Positions 32,178-44,017 of a stretch of 64,000 nucleotides of DNA are shown here, in pieces. Origin of the DNA: Diphasiastrum complanatum (taxonomy: Eukaryota > Streptophyta > Lycopodiopsida > Lycopodiales > Lycopodiaceae). Within the stretch, counting starts at the first letter, position 1; the number at the start of each line of letters is the position of its first letter. The translations under genes were made by a program, and so were the position numbers. Below the pieces are notes generated by a model. The model had not been told where the DNA came from and searched no databases. It saw nothing but the letters and a program-made list of their open reading frames with translations. The stretch is from positions 2,336,887 through 2,400,886 of the forward strand of contig CM055093.1 of the NCBI GenBank assembly GCA_029204225.1, in the 5' to 3' direction.

Positions 32178-34047
32178 TGATTAAGAGAATAGGAGAGAAA
32201 GAGTGAGAGACTTTAGGTATTTTGATGAATTTATCAAGTTCCTAAAAGGTGTGACCCTCTGTTACACAAATTTGAGTAGCTTGGTTGTCTTATCATTTCT
32301 TTCATACAAAATTTTTAAATTATCATATAACATAGTAGACTATTTCTTTGGAAAAATTTGATTGAAACAATTTAATGATTGAGACAAACTTCAGTTTCAA
32401 ACAAGAAAAAATCACAAGACTTGTACACATTTATTCAAAAGTCTTGCATCAAACCTATACAAAGAAATGAGTATGAATAAGCTGACATACTCAACAAAGC
32501 ACATGCACTCCTTGATTTTATTGTTTCAAACATAAACAAATTAGTGCATGATTTTAGAGATTTCATTGATTAATCAATCTAGACAAATAACATGCTCAGT
32601 GCAATATGTCATAACATACAACTAGTAAATACTAAATCTCATGTGTATGGTGCTTGGCCAAAAGGCGTAAAGTTGACACACATACATATTGCCAATAAGA
32701 GTTAATAAGCATAAATGTAAAGAATTTGTGGTCTATATTGCTTGTGAAAAATAATGCATCTACATGGAAGAGATGAGATTGGCTACTGAAGATATATTTA
32801 TGCATGTGAGCCTATTTCAACTACATGTGAAGTAGCAAGAATAGTTTGTTGTAAAGCGTAAGATTTTTTTTATTACATAAGGAACTAATATGACTGATTT
32901 TGTATACGCTCTTATTATGAACTAGACCATTGTGTTTTTACAACTCATTTTGTATGCGTGTTGGCTATTTCTATGCTAAAGAAAGCTAAATATACACATT
33001 AAACTTTTTATTGTTGGTTGAAGGTCTCTTAGAACCAATCCTAAGCTATTACATTGTAAAACTCAACAAGAATGGTGCATTTTGTCAATCTTATAGCTAA
33101 CTATGATTCATGTACCAACACTACATAGCAAAACTTGTAATATAAAAGTCTTGTTCCCAAAATCAAAGTGCAACACAAAGCATCTTTTTAGTGAGCTCAA
33201 GTAAGTCTAGTAGAGCATGGCATGTGATATGGTGCTTGTAATTGTTTCTTGTCCTAAGAAATAATATCACACTAAGCTCTTCCTTGATTTATTGACAAAC
33301 TGCACCAAGCTTGAAGTCAATCATGCATGACTTCCATAAGTTTCTCAAAATGAGTCTAGAGTCGTGATTTCTTTTTCTCTAAGCACAAGTGCACAAATTT
33401 AACACGAACTTAAATACCATGAATCCAAATAGCCCAAAGTAGAAGCATTGTTTCCTTGAAGTTGATGTATATTTTTTAGCAAAAGGTATCACATGCAAAC
33501 AAATGCTTATACCAAAAGTTTCTAGATAGGCCTAAAAAAGGAAAGTTATTTTACTTCAGGTTTCATAGTTCTCCATTCTTTGCATTGTTGTCATTTCTTG
33601 AATCCAAAAACTCGTCTTGGTTAAAAAGGAGAAGTTTAAAGATTTTTGTGTGACCATAGTATATGTCCTATGCAAATAATATACTAGTCTCCATCTTAAA
33701 TGGAAATTTTACATTTACAAGTACTCTAAGTCAACAAAGTAAGGCATCTACAATTCATGGTTGATCACATTAACTTCATGGTATGTTATTTGAAGATCAC
33801 TACTCATCACTAATCCATATACTTTCCTCTACTACCATTTGTACTATCACTATAAGAATTCCTTTAAAATGCTTCTTGCCATTTCTTCTCCAATCACTAC
33901 ATCGCTTTATGAAAATGGAACAATTCATTTCAAAAGGATGTCTCTATTTGACTTTTACATATACGGACCTTGTTTTGGCATTATGTTCAAAATGGCTATT
34001 CAACTTGCAATCAAAAAATGTAGTATCCTAGAACCGACTTCTATTGC
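31489..34047. other. Long stretch without a supported gene
   Basis: AT-rich sequence. An acceptor-like tttgcag at about 31621-31627 precedes short open stretches (31628-31710 and 31773-32048) that I cannot assign to any family. A (GT)n microsatellite lies at about 32144-32180. No LTR ends or RT motifs are seen. Confidence 0.45.
32144..32180. repeat. (GT)n microsatellite
   Basis: About 18 GT units with one A interruption. Confidence 0.95.
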
Positions 34048-34410
34048 ATTTGCAAACTTACAAAAATGGAGGATTCATAGTCCGCATTATTTCTATTCTT
34101 CAAAATTGCATGGAGGGTGTTGGAGTAGATGATGTAAGTGGTATGTCAATGTTTATTTGTGCGTTTCTGTTTGGAACACACAAGCATGTCCTCTTACATT
34201 GTCTTAGTACCTTGGTACCAAGGTTGAGTTGAATTTCTTTATGGCCAAAAAGCAATTCTTGGATAGTTTGACATTGTGGGATTTACAAAGTTATAAAAGT
34301 TGAGGATTCATAGTCCCCACTATTTATATTCCTCAAGCTTGCATGGAGGGTGTTGGAGTAGATGATGAAGTTTTATGTCAATGTTGATTTGTGTGTCTTT
34401 ATTTGTTTCT
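34048..34410 (+). repeat. Duplicated LTR-start-like block, 233-bp period
   Basis: Two copies share ttgaggattcatagtcc, a short AT segment, then gcatggaggg|tgttggagtagatgatg. The copies begin near 34048 and 34282, and the TGTTGG starts are at 34118 and 34351. The purine run GGAGGG before TGTTGG looks like a polypurine tract and LTR start, so this may be a partially duplicated 3' element end. Confidence 0.5.
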
Positions 34411-34463
34411 CGATTGTGTGCCTATTTTGACATTTTGATCGAGCAAGAGAAAACAATGCTGAT

Positions 34464-34853
34464 GGGAAGGATGTTGGCTCCCAAGCCAATTGATATTTCC
34501 AGCATCCTGCCTGTCCCGATTCCGGCTACACCAGATGTTGCACCGCAGTCGAAGTGGCAACTACCACTGCTATAGAGATTAATGCTGCACCATCCCAACC
34601 AGATATAGTTCCAACTGTGGCAATGGATACATATGGAGTTGTTGTTGATGCTGCTGAACCTTCAAAGCTAGCATCTGCTTCTACATCTCAGAAGCAGCAG
34701 AGTGAATCCATCTCTGATGATGATGCAACCCAGTCTGACACATCAGAGAAAGCACGAGCAGAAGATCAGAAGCCGGTTGCTGAGTTGCAAACTCAGGACT
34801 TGGCAACTGTATCCACACAGCCAAAGCAAACACGGCGCAATCAATCGAAGGTA
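34464..34853 (+). CDS. Unidentified open exon-like segment
   Basis: The segment is GC-richer than its surroundings. A frame reading PKPIDISSILPVPIPATPDV shifts near 34545 into a 100-codon stretch rich in Ser, Thr, Gln, Ala and Asp, with a basic end QPKQTRRNQSK followed by a donor-like gtatgtg at 34851. No domain is recognised. Composition suggests a disordered region of a host protein or a transposon gag linker; I cannot tell which. The frameshift argues for decay. Confidence 0.3.
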
Positions 34854-35037
34854 TGTGCTGACAGATTCTGTGCATTTGCTGAACGCTTCTAAAAATGGTG
34901 TCCACATGCATTTAATGTTGAATTGCAATGTCGTGTGGATTACATAATGCTACCAGGCGCAATAGGCATCGCCTTCGACGAATGGAAGTGACCTTGGGAG
35001 TTATGGGCCCAGCTCTTTAATCGAACAGAAAGGATGT

Positions 35038-35325
35038 CTTTGTTGGGGCATAATCCAGGGTAAGTTCCAGGTCATGCCTTTTGGATCAACAGGGTTATAC
35101 ATAGGCTCTTCGGCTATGTATGCTCTAGAATATATTCGAATCAAAGAGTTTCAATTTTTGCGGAATGAAGATATTAAGCGACATTTTTGGAAGCGAAAGT
35201 CACAGTTTCAGCTATACAAACCACAAGATGTTGCGGATCTAGGTGAATTCGATGATGTCGGGTTGCTGATTAATATAAATATGGCTTATCCAGAACTATT
35301 TAGCCTTTATGTGGATTGGGAGTGA
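35038..35325 (+). CDS. Unidentified ORF
   Basis: It has 84 codons from ATG 35074, slightly longer if read from 35038. The stretch EFQFLRNEDIKRHFWKRKSQ is strongly mixed charged and aromatic. The opening KFQVMPFGS is superficially like the gypsy RT motif VMPFGLTNAP, but nothing after it supports an RT. I do not recognise the family. Confidence 0.25.
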   Translation, partial: LCWGIIQGKFQVMPFGSTGLYIGSSAMYALEYIRIKEFQFLRNEDIKRHFWKRKSQFQLYKPQDVADLGEFDDVGLLININMAYPELFSLYVDWE

Positions 35326-36399
35326 AATCTTGTCGATTATTTTGCGAAAATTTGACACAATTGGCAAGACAGAAGGAAGTCATTTCGCTACAAGCAGTTT
35401 TGTACATATTCATTTTGGCAGTTTGGTACTTTCGCGGGAAAGACATTATTTTTTGTTCAAAATCTTTATGTTAAAAGCTCTTTTATTAGATTTTCAGCTC
35501 GTTACTGTAAAGAAGTCACTCTTCGTAGTGATTCAGACAAAGATACAAAGTTAACTCAAGAGCTGTTCAATGGAACATTGTTCCCAGTCAAGTTAGAAGA
35601 ATTCGGTAACTTACCAGAAAATCAAAAGAAGACTTGTTGTTGATCGAAGATCAACAAAACTTGGAGTTTGCTCAGAAATTATATGAAGAATTGAATCGTT
35701 CATAAAACATTCATTCATGCTTTTGTTGTGTTGATGTTTCTATGGGATGCTCTAGTGCATTACAGTCGTTTGCTGTGTATCCGTAAAGCATGCTCTAAAG
35801 AATTTCTTAAAACCATCTTATTCGTCTGTCGTGAATACTTTCTTTTCGGCACTCGAATAACGACTATCTTTGGTACAGTCTAGCACGATCATTGAATAAA
35901 ACTGTATGTATACATATGAGATGACAGTCCCTGTCTAAAAAATCGAGTCTGATCTGTTTTCCTGATTGACACTGACATAAGTTTCTAATGTGCTCTGAAA
36001 CCATTCGTGTTCTTTAACCATTAATTTGGACTTTAGTTGTTGAGGACTTCTGTCTAGAAATGAACAGTTCACGAACGTGATTAATTAATTGTCTATACAA
36101 TCGCGAATGCATCGAACATTTCTTGACTCTCTGTTGACACCTTAATTAGCCAGAGTGTAGTACTGTTGTACTACTCTGATAACATCTCATCTGTAGAATG
36201 TGTTTTATTCGATTTGATAGAGGCCAGATTGTTGTTCTGAACATTATCAACACAACACACCCAAATATAAGTAATACTAGTTACTTTTTAATGTCTGTCG
36301 ACAACTTGAATAACACTCAAAATCACTTGTCATTGTACCAAAAACATAACTTTCTAACGCTGTCCTCTATGGGAACGACACTATTTGCTACAAAATCTA
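35326..36399. other. No supported gene
   Basis: AT-rich. A short inverted repeat (GTAGTAC-TGTT-GTACTAC) lies at about 36157-36174. There is no domain or element end. Confidence 0.45.
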
Positions 36400-36401
36400 T
36401 T

Positions 36402-37927
36402 TTAACCTTGTTGGTATAGTACGACAGTCATGCGAAATCTCTCTAATATCTCGCGCACATACTTGTTTTGATATAACCTGATATCATTGCCAATTTGCCA
36501 TACTTCAACACCCAAGCAATAGTGCATAAGATCTAAATCTATCATCTCAAATTGCTTGCATAAGTTGGCTTTGATAGAATGAATGAGATTTTCATCATTG
36601 CCCGTGATAATAATATCATCAACATAGAGTACAATCAAGGTTATTTTTGTTTATAAGAACATAAAGATTTGGATCTGAATTTGTTCTTACAAACTCATGA
36701 GAAAGAAAGTAATTGTCAATGCGTCCATACCATGCACGTGGCGCTTGCTTAAGGCCATAAAGTGCTTTGCATAGTTTGACCTTATGTTCTTGTCCCTTTG
36801 CCATAAAGCCCTGTGGTTGCCATGTAAACTTCTTCCTCGAAGTCACCATTCAAAAATGCGGACTTCACATACATTTGATGGATCTTCCACCCAAAATGAG
36901 ATGCTAAGGTGATGATAAGGCATAGCGTAGTCCACTTAGCCACTGGAGCAAATGTCTCCTCATAGTCAGTTCCTTTATTTTGCTCATAGCCCTTCACTAG
37001 TAGGCATGCCTTATGCTTTGCTATCATGCCATCCACATGAAACTTTGTTCTAAACACCCATTTGTTGTCAATGGGTTTCTTTCCAAGTGGTAGATCAACC
37101 AACTCCCATGCATCATGCCTATGGATGGACTCCATCTCCTCTTCCATTGCCCTTTGCCACTCTTTGTGATTCTTTGCCTCATCAAAGGTTGATGGCTCTC
37201 GACACTTCAAAATGTCACTCATTAGGGCATAGTTCACATGATAGCGATCGGGAGACTTCCTTTCCCGCATTGATCTTCTCACTTCTTCTTGTGTGCTAGA
37301 TCCTGGTTGATTTAGCATTGCATCCTTCATGATCTTTTCATACCATTTTGGTATCTTAGACTCAGGTGATACACTTCGTGGAGAGTATGTGTCCCAAGGA
37401 GTGTCCAAGTAATGTCTCTTACTTCCGACTGGTTTCTCCTTTGCTACTCCTACCGGCAAGTACCTTCCCCTAGGCTCTTGGATAGTTGGTGTCTTCTCAT
37501 ACTCACCCTCTCGATCTTCGTCTTCATGTGCATCATCATGTGGAGCATCCTCTTCATTTTCTTCTTCCAAGATTGTGAGAAGTCTTTTGATGCTTTCATC
37601 ACCTGTATGGTCTTCATCTTCATAACTATGCATCTCATCAAAGATCACATCTTTGCTTATGTGAATCTTGTTCATCACAGGATCAAAACACATATATGCC
37701 TTCGTTCTCTCATCATAACCGACAAAGATACACTTGATTGCTTTGGCATCAAGTTTCTTTCGCTCCTCCTTTGGCACATGTACATAGGCCCTACATCCAA
37801 TGACAAGAAATTTGTCAATTTTTGGCTTTATTCCTATAAATGCTTCTTCGGGAGTCACATTTGGAACTGCAACTATAGGGCTCCTATTTTGCAAGAAAAC
37901 TATCTTTTCACCTTGAAGGGTTTTCAC
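36402..37927 (-). pseudogene. Copia integrase C-terminus and RT, frameshifted
   Basis: The minus-strand frame from 37927 gives NRSPIVAVPNVTPEEAFIG, KCIFVGYDERTKAY, HISKDVIFDE (the integrase C-terminal signature), an acidic linker, then RT: DNKWVFRTKF, KGYEQNKGTDYEETFAPVAKW and AFLNGDFEEEVYM. A frameshift near 36815 moves LCKALYGLKQAPRAWYGRI into a second frame, and another near 36640 moves VLYVDDIIITGND and YCLGVEVWQ into a third. It ends abruptly after FRMTVV. No gag, protease, catalytic integrase core, RNase H or LTR is attached. It differs from the 5506 family, resembling a separate copia lineage with an acidic linker. Confidence 0.9.
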
Positions 37928-38334
37928 TCTTCACCAATTTCAAGACCCAACTCAAATTTCAGGATGAAGATTTTTGAAGAAGTTGAAGTGTCTTTTACAC
38001 TTCAGGCCCTTTCTAATGAAGTTCAAGTTGGAATTCAACAGATCTAATGGCTATCTAATATTTGACTGCCTAGATCACTTCTTGGCTTGTCAATTTCAAC
38101 CGTTGATCACAAGAACTCTGGATCCAACGATCATAGACTTCCAGGTACACCGACCTCACCTTTTGGGATCGCTACACCCTTCCTCTTGCTATAGGGCTAG
38201 CACGACTGGCTATGCGTTCTGGCCCGCGACCTCTATCATGGCCATCTCCAACATTTTTCAAGCTCTCTTAAGTTATGGCAGATCTAAAAAACTTGATTCA
38301 CCGAACTTGTTGGCGCACGGCTGTTCACGGCTAG

Positions 38335-39390
38335 TTGACAGGCCTGGCTTCCAAGAAATACACCTTTCTTGAGACTTTCCTCAAACTTTTTCAAAAATTC
38401 TTTTTGCAGCTTCCTATCTCACTGAGGTCGCCCTACAACAAGCAATCAACTAATATGTTGTGGCATTTCAGACTTGGCCATCTTAAGTACAACAATATTC
38501 AGCATATGTCAGTTCAAAATCTAGTACAAGGCCTACCTTCAGTCAGCAAGCCAACTTCTCCATGCGAAAGTTGTATTATCAACAAGCATGCTAGAAGTCC
38601 CTTCAGTTTAGACTCAGTTCATACATCCAAGGGCTTGCTTGACCTTGTACACAACGACATTTGTGGCCCGATGCAGACTGCTTCCACAGGGGGAGCTCTC
38701 TATTTCCTAACCTTCATCGTCGACTTCTCTCAAAGAGCTATTTGATTTTCAATGGCTATTTGCAAAATCATAAAGCATACAAGCTCTACAATTTGGATAC
38801 TGAGAAGGCGTTCACCAATAGAGATGTCATTTTTATGGAAGACCAGTTCATCGACCACAAAGGAAAAGCTGCTGGTAATTCCAACTCATGGATCAAGCAA
38901 CCAATCAATTATGATCTAGAGATTCAACTACAAAATCTCGATGCTAACTCAAAAGATGAGTCAGAACCTCAACGAGTAAACCCACATCAGAGGACCAAAA
39001 TTCAACCCAGAAGGTCGAACAGGTTCGGACAGCCTTCATCCAGGTTTACGGATGATCCAGCCTGCTACTTCATGCAGGAACCAAACACAGTTGCTGAGGC
39101 GAAGTCTACTCCTGATGCTGACCAGTGGAAAGCAGCAATGGACACCGATTTCGATTCTCTTATGGAGAATAAAAAATGGACACTCATTGAGATGCCAAAG
39201 GACCGAAACCCAATTCCATACAAATGGATATTCAAGGCGAAGTATGACGCTGAAGGAAGGCTAAATCATTACAAGGCCAGGCTAGTCGCCAAAGGCTTTT
39301 CCCATATTCTAGACCTAGAATATTCAGAAACCTTCAGTCCAGTCATCAAACATGCTTCGATCCGTCTACTCATCTCTCTTGGAAGAAAAG
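38335..39390 (+). pseudogene. Copia integrase/RT fragment with internal deletion
   Basis: The plus frame starts LWHFRLGHLKYNNIQHMSVQ (GAG-pre-integrase zinc region) and runs through CESCIINKHARSPF and LDLVHNDICGPM (first catalytic Asp) to FLTFIVDFSQR. There it jumps, with a frame change near 38745, to KAYKLYNLDTEKAFTNRDVIF. The integrase core with the second Asp and the Glu is deleted. The linker and RT start follow (PYKWIFKAKYDAEGRLNHYKARL, EYSETFSPVIKHASIRLLIS), cut at about 39390. It is a third copia lineage, close to the minus-strand copies at 40545 and 60617. Confidence 0.9.
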
Positions 39391-40525
39391 GTGTGTGAGT
39401 ATGAGAGACAAAAATAGCTCAAAAAGAAGACAAACACAAAAAGAAACGAACTCAAAAACTCAAACGAGAAACAAACTTGAACGGAATGTGTTCGTGCATA
39501 GCAGAATGAGCTATATTACTTATATCCTAAGCATGACTATGCCTATCAGGAACGAACAGAATGTTAGTGTTAGAAATCACGGTCATTCTGATTATGTAGC
39601 CAAACATTAACAAAACATCAGAAGAATAATTTTTCACGAGTAGCTAGACAAATTATTAGTCACGAATGATTTGCAAAAGAGCTAGACAGAGCTCAATTGA
39701 TAATCAGTCGCAAATGATTCGTGAAAGACAAGACTAAATATTAGTCATCAACATCATTACCAGATTGAACAACAAGAAAGTCAGACAATGAAAATAAGCA
39801 TAGCAATATGACACTAATCTGAATACAGAACAAAAGAGTTGTTATCTGATTAAGTATAGCAAAATATACATGTCAATAATGCAGTAGAGCACAAGACAAT
39901 AACGGACAAAACTGTGTGTTCTACAAAGCTAATTCAATTTGTAAAGGAATGAACCTATTTTTGACAAATAAAGAATCAATGCACAAGGCATCTACTTCGT
40001 CTATCTCTGATAAGCATTTGATTTTACACACACACTGGATACGTAGGTGGTAACCAACATATATAGATCTTTTTATAGGTGTGCAGATGAAGAAAGTACA
40101 AAGTGGATGTGCTGTGTGTAGGAGATCGTGGGTGGCTGCTGTCGTTGCCAATTCTGATTGCACAGTTGCATGGGATGAGCATGAGAAGGCCGTGACATTA
40201 GCTTTTGCTGAAGTGAATGTTGGTGAAGATGCAAAAAATGAGTCACTCTAACGAAATGCCTTAGGATTTGATTTATAGGGCACCTTCACTTTCCAGGGCA
40301 CCTTTGACATTTTGTAAGCAGTGTCGTCTTTGTCGTCTATCACAAAACGCGCGTAAAAACACAATGTCGCATTTTTTTGTCTTTTCTTCATTTGTGAAAA
40401 TATACTTGTATTTATGCAGACAGTCGTATTTTATTTGTCTGTCTTATTTTACATCTAAATATATAGACTGTGTGACAACGTGAGTAAAAATGCAGCATGA
40501 ATGAGTAGAGGAGATAAATCCAACA
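39391..40525 (-). repeat. Candidate LTR of the minus copia element to the right
   Basis: Read on the minus strand it starts TGTTGGATTTATC directly after the polypurine tract. Inside are a CCTATAAAAAG TATA-like box (about 40070-40080) and a long AT-rich tail. The far end is not resolved; 39391 is simply where the copia fragment on the other strand ends. Confidence 0.5.
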
Positions 40526-40537
40526 CCTCCCCTTAAT
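40526..40537 (-). other. Polypurine tract
   Basis: On the minus strand ATTAAGGGGAGG lies directly upstream of TGTTGGATTT. Confidence 0.8.
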
Positions 40538-40544
40538 CTGGATA

Positions 40545-42010
40545 TGTGAATGCCTTGATCTTTAGACTAAGCAATGCAAAAATTTGTTATGTGCATTAAC
40601 ACTTAATGCTTTCGTGAAAATATCTGCAATCGTCTCCTGCGTTCTGCAGTACATTAAGCTCACCTCCTTGTTGAGAGCCTTGCCCCTGATGTAGTGATAT
40701 CTGATTTCAATGTGCTTACTCCTAGAGTGAAATCTAGGGTTGGCCGATAAGGCAATAGCACTATGATTATCACCTAATAAGATTGTAGGTTGTACTGATA
40801 CAGATTAACATCTGACAATAAATTTCTCAACCAAAACGCCTCCTTAATAGATTGAGAAGCAGCAATGTATTCTTCTTTTGTAGAAGAATGTGTGATAGAG
40901 GCTTGCATACGACTGTTCCATGAGATAGGACTGTCGTTGAAGAAGAATGTAAATCCAAATGTGGACTTACAATTGTCTACATCTCTTCCCCAGCTTGCAT
41001 TAGAATATCCACTAAGCTGATGAAGATTTTCATTGCTGACATCTCCATAGCAGATGCACTGGTCCATGGTAGCTCGAATATATCTCATGACTCTTATGAG
41101 AGCCTTCCAATGGGTAATGTCAGGATTAGCCATATATTGGCTGAGTGAGCTTACTGCAAAAGAGATATTTAGTCTTGTATAGACCATTGCATACATGAGA
41201 GATCCAAGTATTGATCGATAAGGATACTCTCTCATCTGCTCCTCTTCCTGCTTGGTCTGGGGACATTGGTCCTTTGACAAATGCAGGCCTCGATCCATCG
41301 ATGAGTGAACTAATTTACAATTCGTTAGATTGTATCTGTTAAGAACATTGTGAAAATACATTTGTTGAGTGATGTAAATCAGTCGTCTCGCTCTGTCTCT
41401 GTGGATTTGAATGCCCAAACAAAAGTGAGCTTCACCCAAATCAGTCATGTCAAACTTTGAAAACATCATCTAATTAGAATCCCCATATTGGTATTGTTGT
41501 TGAAGAGCAACGTAAGTGCTTTGTGGAGTTTACAAACATGATTCTTCATACCTTCCAGAACGTATCCTTCGGACTGGATCATGTAGATGTCTGGACTGAA
41601 AGTCTCGAGGTAGTCGACGTTGGAGACCTAAGTGAATCCTCGTGCTATCAATCTTGCCTTCTTTTGATCAATTGCTCCATTGGCATTATATTTGATCTGA
41701 ACCATTTGCTATCAATGATATTACAGCCACTAGGAGCTTTGACTAGTGACCATGTCTGGTTTTTTATCAGAGAGAAATATTCTCTATGTATAGCTTCTCT
41801 CCAGAGATCAAAGTCTAGTTGGTTGAGTGCCTCTTCAACTGTCGTCGGTTCCTGTATCAAGAGACATGCAAACTCGGGAGTATACCTTGTGGGATGTGTG
41901 CGGACTCGGCTTGATCTTCTGGGAGGATTCATGCTGAGTGGCCGGATCTTCTTGAGACGTTGTTGGGCTGCACCTCCTACTCCTGCTTTTGCTCCCCCAT
42001 CTCTCTCTCT
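40545..42010 (-). pseudogene. Copia RT and RNase H with internal RT deletion
   Basis: The minus-strand order is: linker RRSSRVRTHPTRY and TVEEALNQLDFDLWREAI; RT start with a jump from ETFSP straight to DIYMIQ (about 41580), losing the central RT; then FDMTDLGEAHFCLGIQIHRD; EYPYRSILGSLMYAMVYTR; and RNase H (GYSNASWGRDVDNCKSTFGF, SSTKEEYIAASQS, then in the next frame GDNHSAIALSANPRFHSRSKHIE and ADIFTKAL), ending at a stop before the polypurine tract. Several frame changes occur. The 5' part before the linker is replaced by a histone-H3-like segment. Confidence 0.9.
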
Positions 42011-42101
42011 CATCGAGGGTGGCTAGTGCATCCCTATGGAGCAATGCAGTCACTCTGGAATCTCTAACCGTTTGTTTCGTCCGTGCCATTTCCTCCGACA
42101 T
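41990..42101 (-). pseudogene. Histone H3-like N-terminus fused to copia
   Basis: The ATG at 42089 (a second, in-frame ATG lies four codons upstream at 42101) opens MARTKQTVRDS. Nine of eleven residues match the canonical H3 start MARTKQTARKS. About ten residues later RDALAT lines up with RKQLAT of H3 (residues 17-22), with one residue inserted. Further similarity is lost and the DNA passes into copia linker sequence in a different frame. H3 is the nucleosome core histone, and this tail carries K4, a modified lysine. Only the tail is present; there is no histone fold. It could be a decayed H3 or centromeric-H3-type gene 5' end. A TATA box lies upstream. Confidence 0.6.
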
Positions 42102-42215
42102 TGGTTAGCCTTTGAAAACATATCAAATAACACGAGAGATGAAAAATAGAGAATCTAAAAAAATTGACACTCTGACACTCGAGGGATGAAGTGGAGAAAC
42201 GAGGACCCAAGCACC

Positions 42216-42224
42216 CTTATATAG
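42216..42224 (-). promoter_or_regulatory. TATA box upstream of the H3-like start
   Basis: CTATATAAG on the minus strand is about 115-125 bases before the ATG, giving a plausible 5' leader of about 90 bases. No in-frame upstream extension is seen. Confidence 0.5.
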
Positions 42225-42545
42225 TGAAGGGTTCTATTTTTGGTAAGTGCCCCTATAAAAGTTTTGACCTCTTTTCCAACTATAGTATGTTCTTGTCTAG
42301 GCTCATGAGTAGAAATCCTAATTGCCGGTTAGTGGAAACCTTCAAAGAAAACCAGTAATAGTATTAAAATGCATATCACTAAACGATTAAAACCCTAACA
42401 AGTTTCAACCTTGGACATCCACAAATGTACTAACAGGCATATAAAATGTGACAACGCAAAAGTAAAGACAAAACATAACCAAATATATTAGAATAGAGTC
42501 AAAACACAACCAACTAATTGTGTTTTCTATTTTTCATTAGACAAA
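42225..42545. other. No gene seen; possible promoter region
   Basis: AT-rich sequence upstream of the H3-like fragment. It may be its promoter; no element motifs are recognised. Confidence 0.4.
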
Positions 42546-42554
42546 ATCTTTTAT

Positions 42555-43120
42555 TCCCATGGAACTAGTCTCTTATGTAATGGATTTCATGATCGAATTC
42601 TTACATCAACTCAGCCCATCGAGCTTTTCTCCCCCGAAGATCATGTTGATTACAAAAATACTTAAGAGGCTGGTGATCCGTATACACTACAAACTTACTA
42701 CCATACAAGTAGTATCTCCAAGTTTTAAGTGCATGGATTACAGCAAAGAATTCCTTTTCCTACGTAGTATAACGCAACTGAGGAGCAGTGAATTTTTTGC
42801 TCTCAAACACTAGTGGCCTATCCATTTGTAATAGAACCGCTCCAATTGCAACATCACTTGCGTCCGTTCTCACGACGTAAGGTAAATCTGGATTTGCAAT
42901 TTGTAACATGGGAGCTGAAACAATTATTGTTTTAAGTTTCTCAAAATATTGATTCAATTCCTCGTTCCAAACAACAGGCAGACTAGGTTGATTCCTCTTT
43001 TTCTTTTTATTAACAAACTCTTTTGTTAGATTATTAAGTGGTGCTGCTAACTTAGCATAATCCTCAATAAATCTCTTGAAGAAAAGTGTAAAATCCGGAA
43101 GTTAGTTCCATTTTGATGCT
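42555..43120 (-). pseudogene. Ty3/gypsy RT tail and RNase H start
   Basis: The minus-strand frames give FFKRFIEDYAKLAAPLNNL (RT end), NQYFEKLKTIIVSAPMLQIANP, RTDASDVAIGAVLLQM (RNase H first Asp), VFESKKFTAPQLRYTT, a stop where the family has a sense codon, then EKEFFAVIHALKTWRYYLYG and FVVYTDHQPLKYF. It is ordinary gypsy RNase H with one in-frame stop. No LTR is attached. Confidence 0.88.
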
Positions 43121-43307
43121 AGTGATTGTGGATGTTGTTGCTCCATATTAGAGTCCGCTATGGGAGTTGGTGGTTATTGCTTGAATCTCATCTCTAGTAG
43201 GAGTGCATCATGGAGTGTTTGATTTTGCATTGAGAAAAAAAGTGAGTACTTGGTGTGCATACCTTTTGAGTGCATTGAGTGGGTAACGTCAAAGTTGGAG
43301 TGATTGC

Positions 43308-44008
43308 TGTGAAAGTACTGTACTTTAGGACCATAAATGGATCTACAAAAGGTCCACAAGAGTGATTGGATGCTTGCTTAACAATCTATCAAAAAACTAG
43401 ACACAAAAAAGTTGATCTAGATTGGCAATTTGACAAACAACAAGCATTAACAATCAAAAGCATTGATAAACATTGAAATCCGAGCCCACACGTGTGTACT
43501 ACAGGCTGTAGTACGGCCTTCAACCTGAGAAACAAGTAGAAATTGTTTTGGTTTCATTTGGATCACAAAAACTCAATGTACATAGTGAACTAGCTTGAGA
43601 TTGCCAATGAGCTCCAAAAATTTTCTATCTTCTCACTATGGAGAGAGAGAATACATAGCAAATTCGACTTCCTTCTTGAAGTTAGGTGGATTTACAGCAT
43701 GTAATAAGGAAGTTAACTCACTCTCCTTGACCTAAAATGAAACCCTAGTCTATTTCCTAGAGTTATGCTTGGTAGGTAGCTAGTTGGTCAAATTTTCACC
43801 TTAAACTTAGGTGTAGGTCCTATAAAGTAGGGATGACCACCAAATAGACATGACCAACTCTCTTGACTTGACATAATCTACATTAGGATGGGTTTCCCAT
43901 GTGGCATCATGGCCTCACATGTGTGGGACCCACTTGTGTACACAATTTACACTATTCTACATCGTTTTTTATCAAGCTAGATTTGCCAATTTTTGGCAAT
44001 TCTTCACA
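43308..44008 (-). repeat. 3' LTR (left end)
   Basis: On the minus strand it starts TGTGAAGAATTGCC and ends GTACTTTCACA. CACACGTGTG lies at 43487-43496. Confidence 0.95.
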
Positions 44009-44017
44009 CTCCTCCTC
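44009..44017 (-). other. Polypurine tract
   Basis: GAGGAGGAG on the minus strand, directly before the LTR. Confidence 0.9.

Noticed and set aside
35038-35110. Gypsy or caulimovirus-like RT start (KFQVMPFGS)
   Set aside because: The motif match is eight residues only; the following sequence has no RT features.
36151-36178. Terminator or small RNA hairpin
   Set aside because: Seven-base stem in AT-rich DNA; no flanking signal supports an RNA gene.
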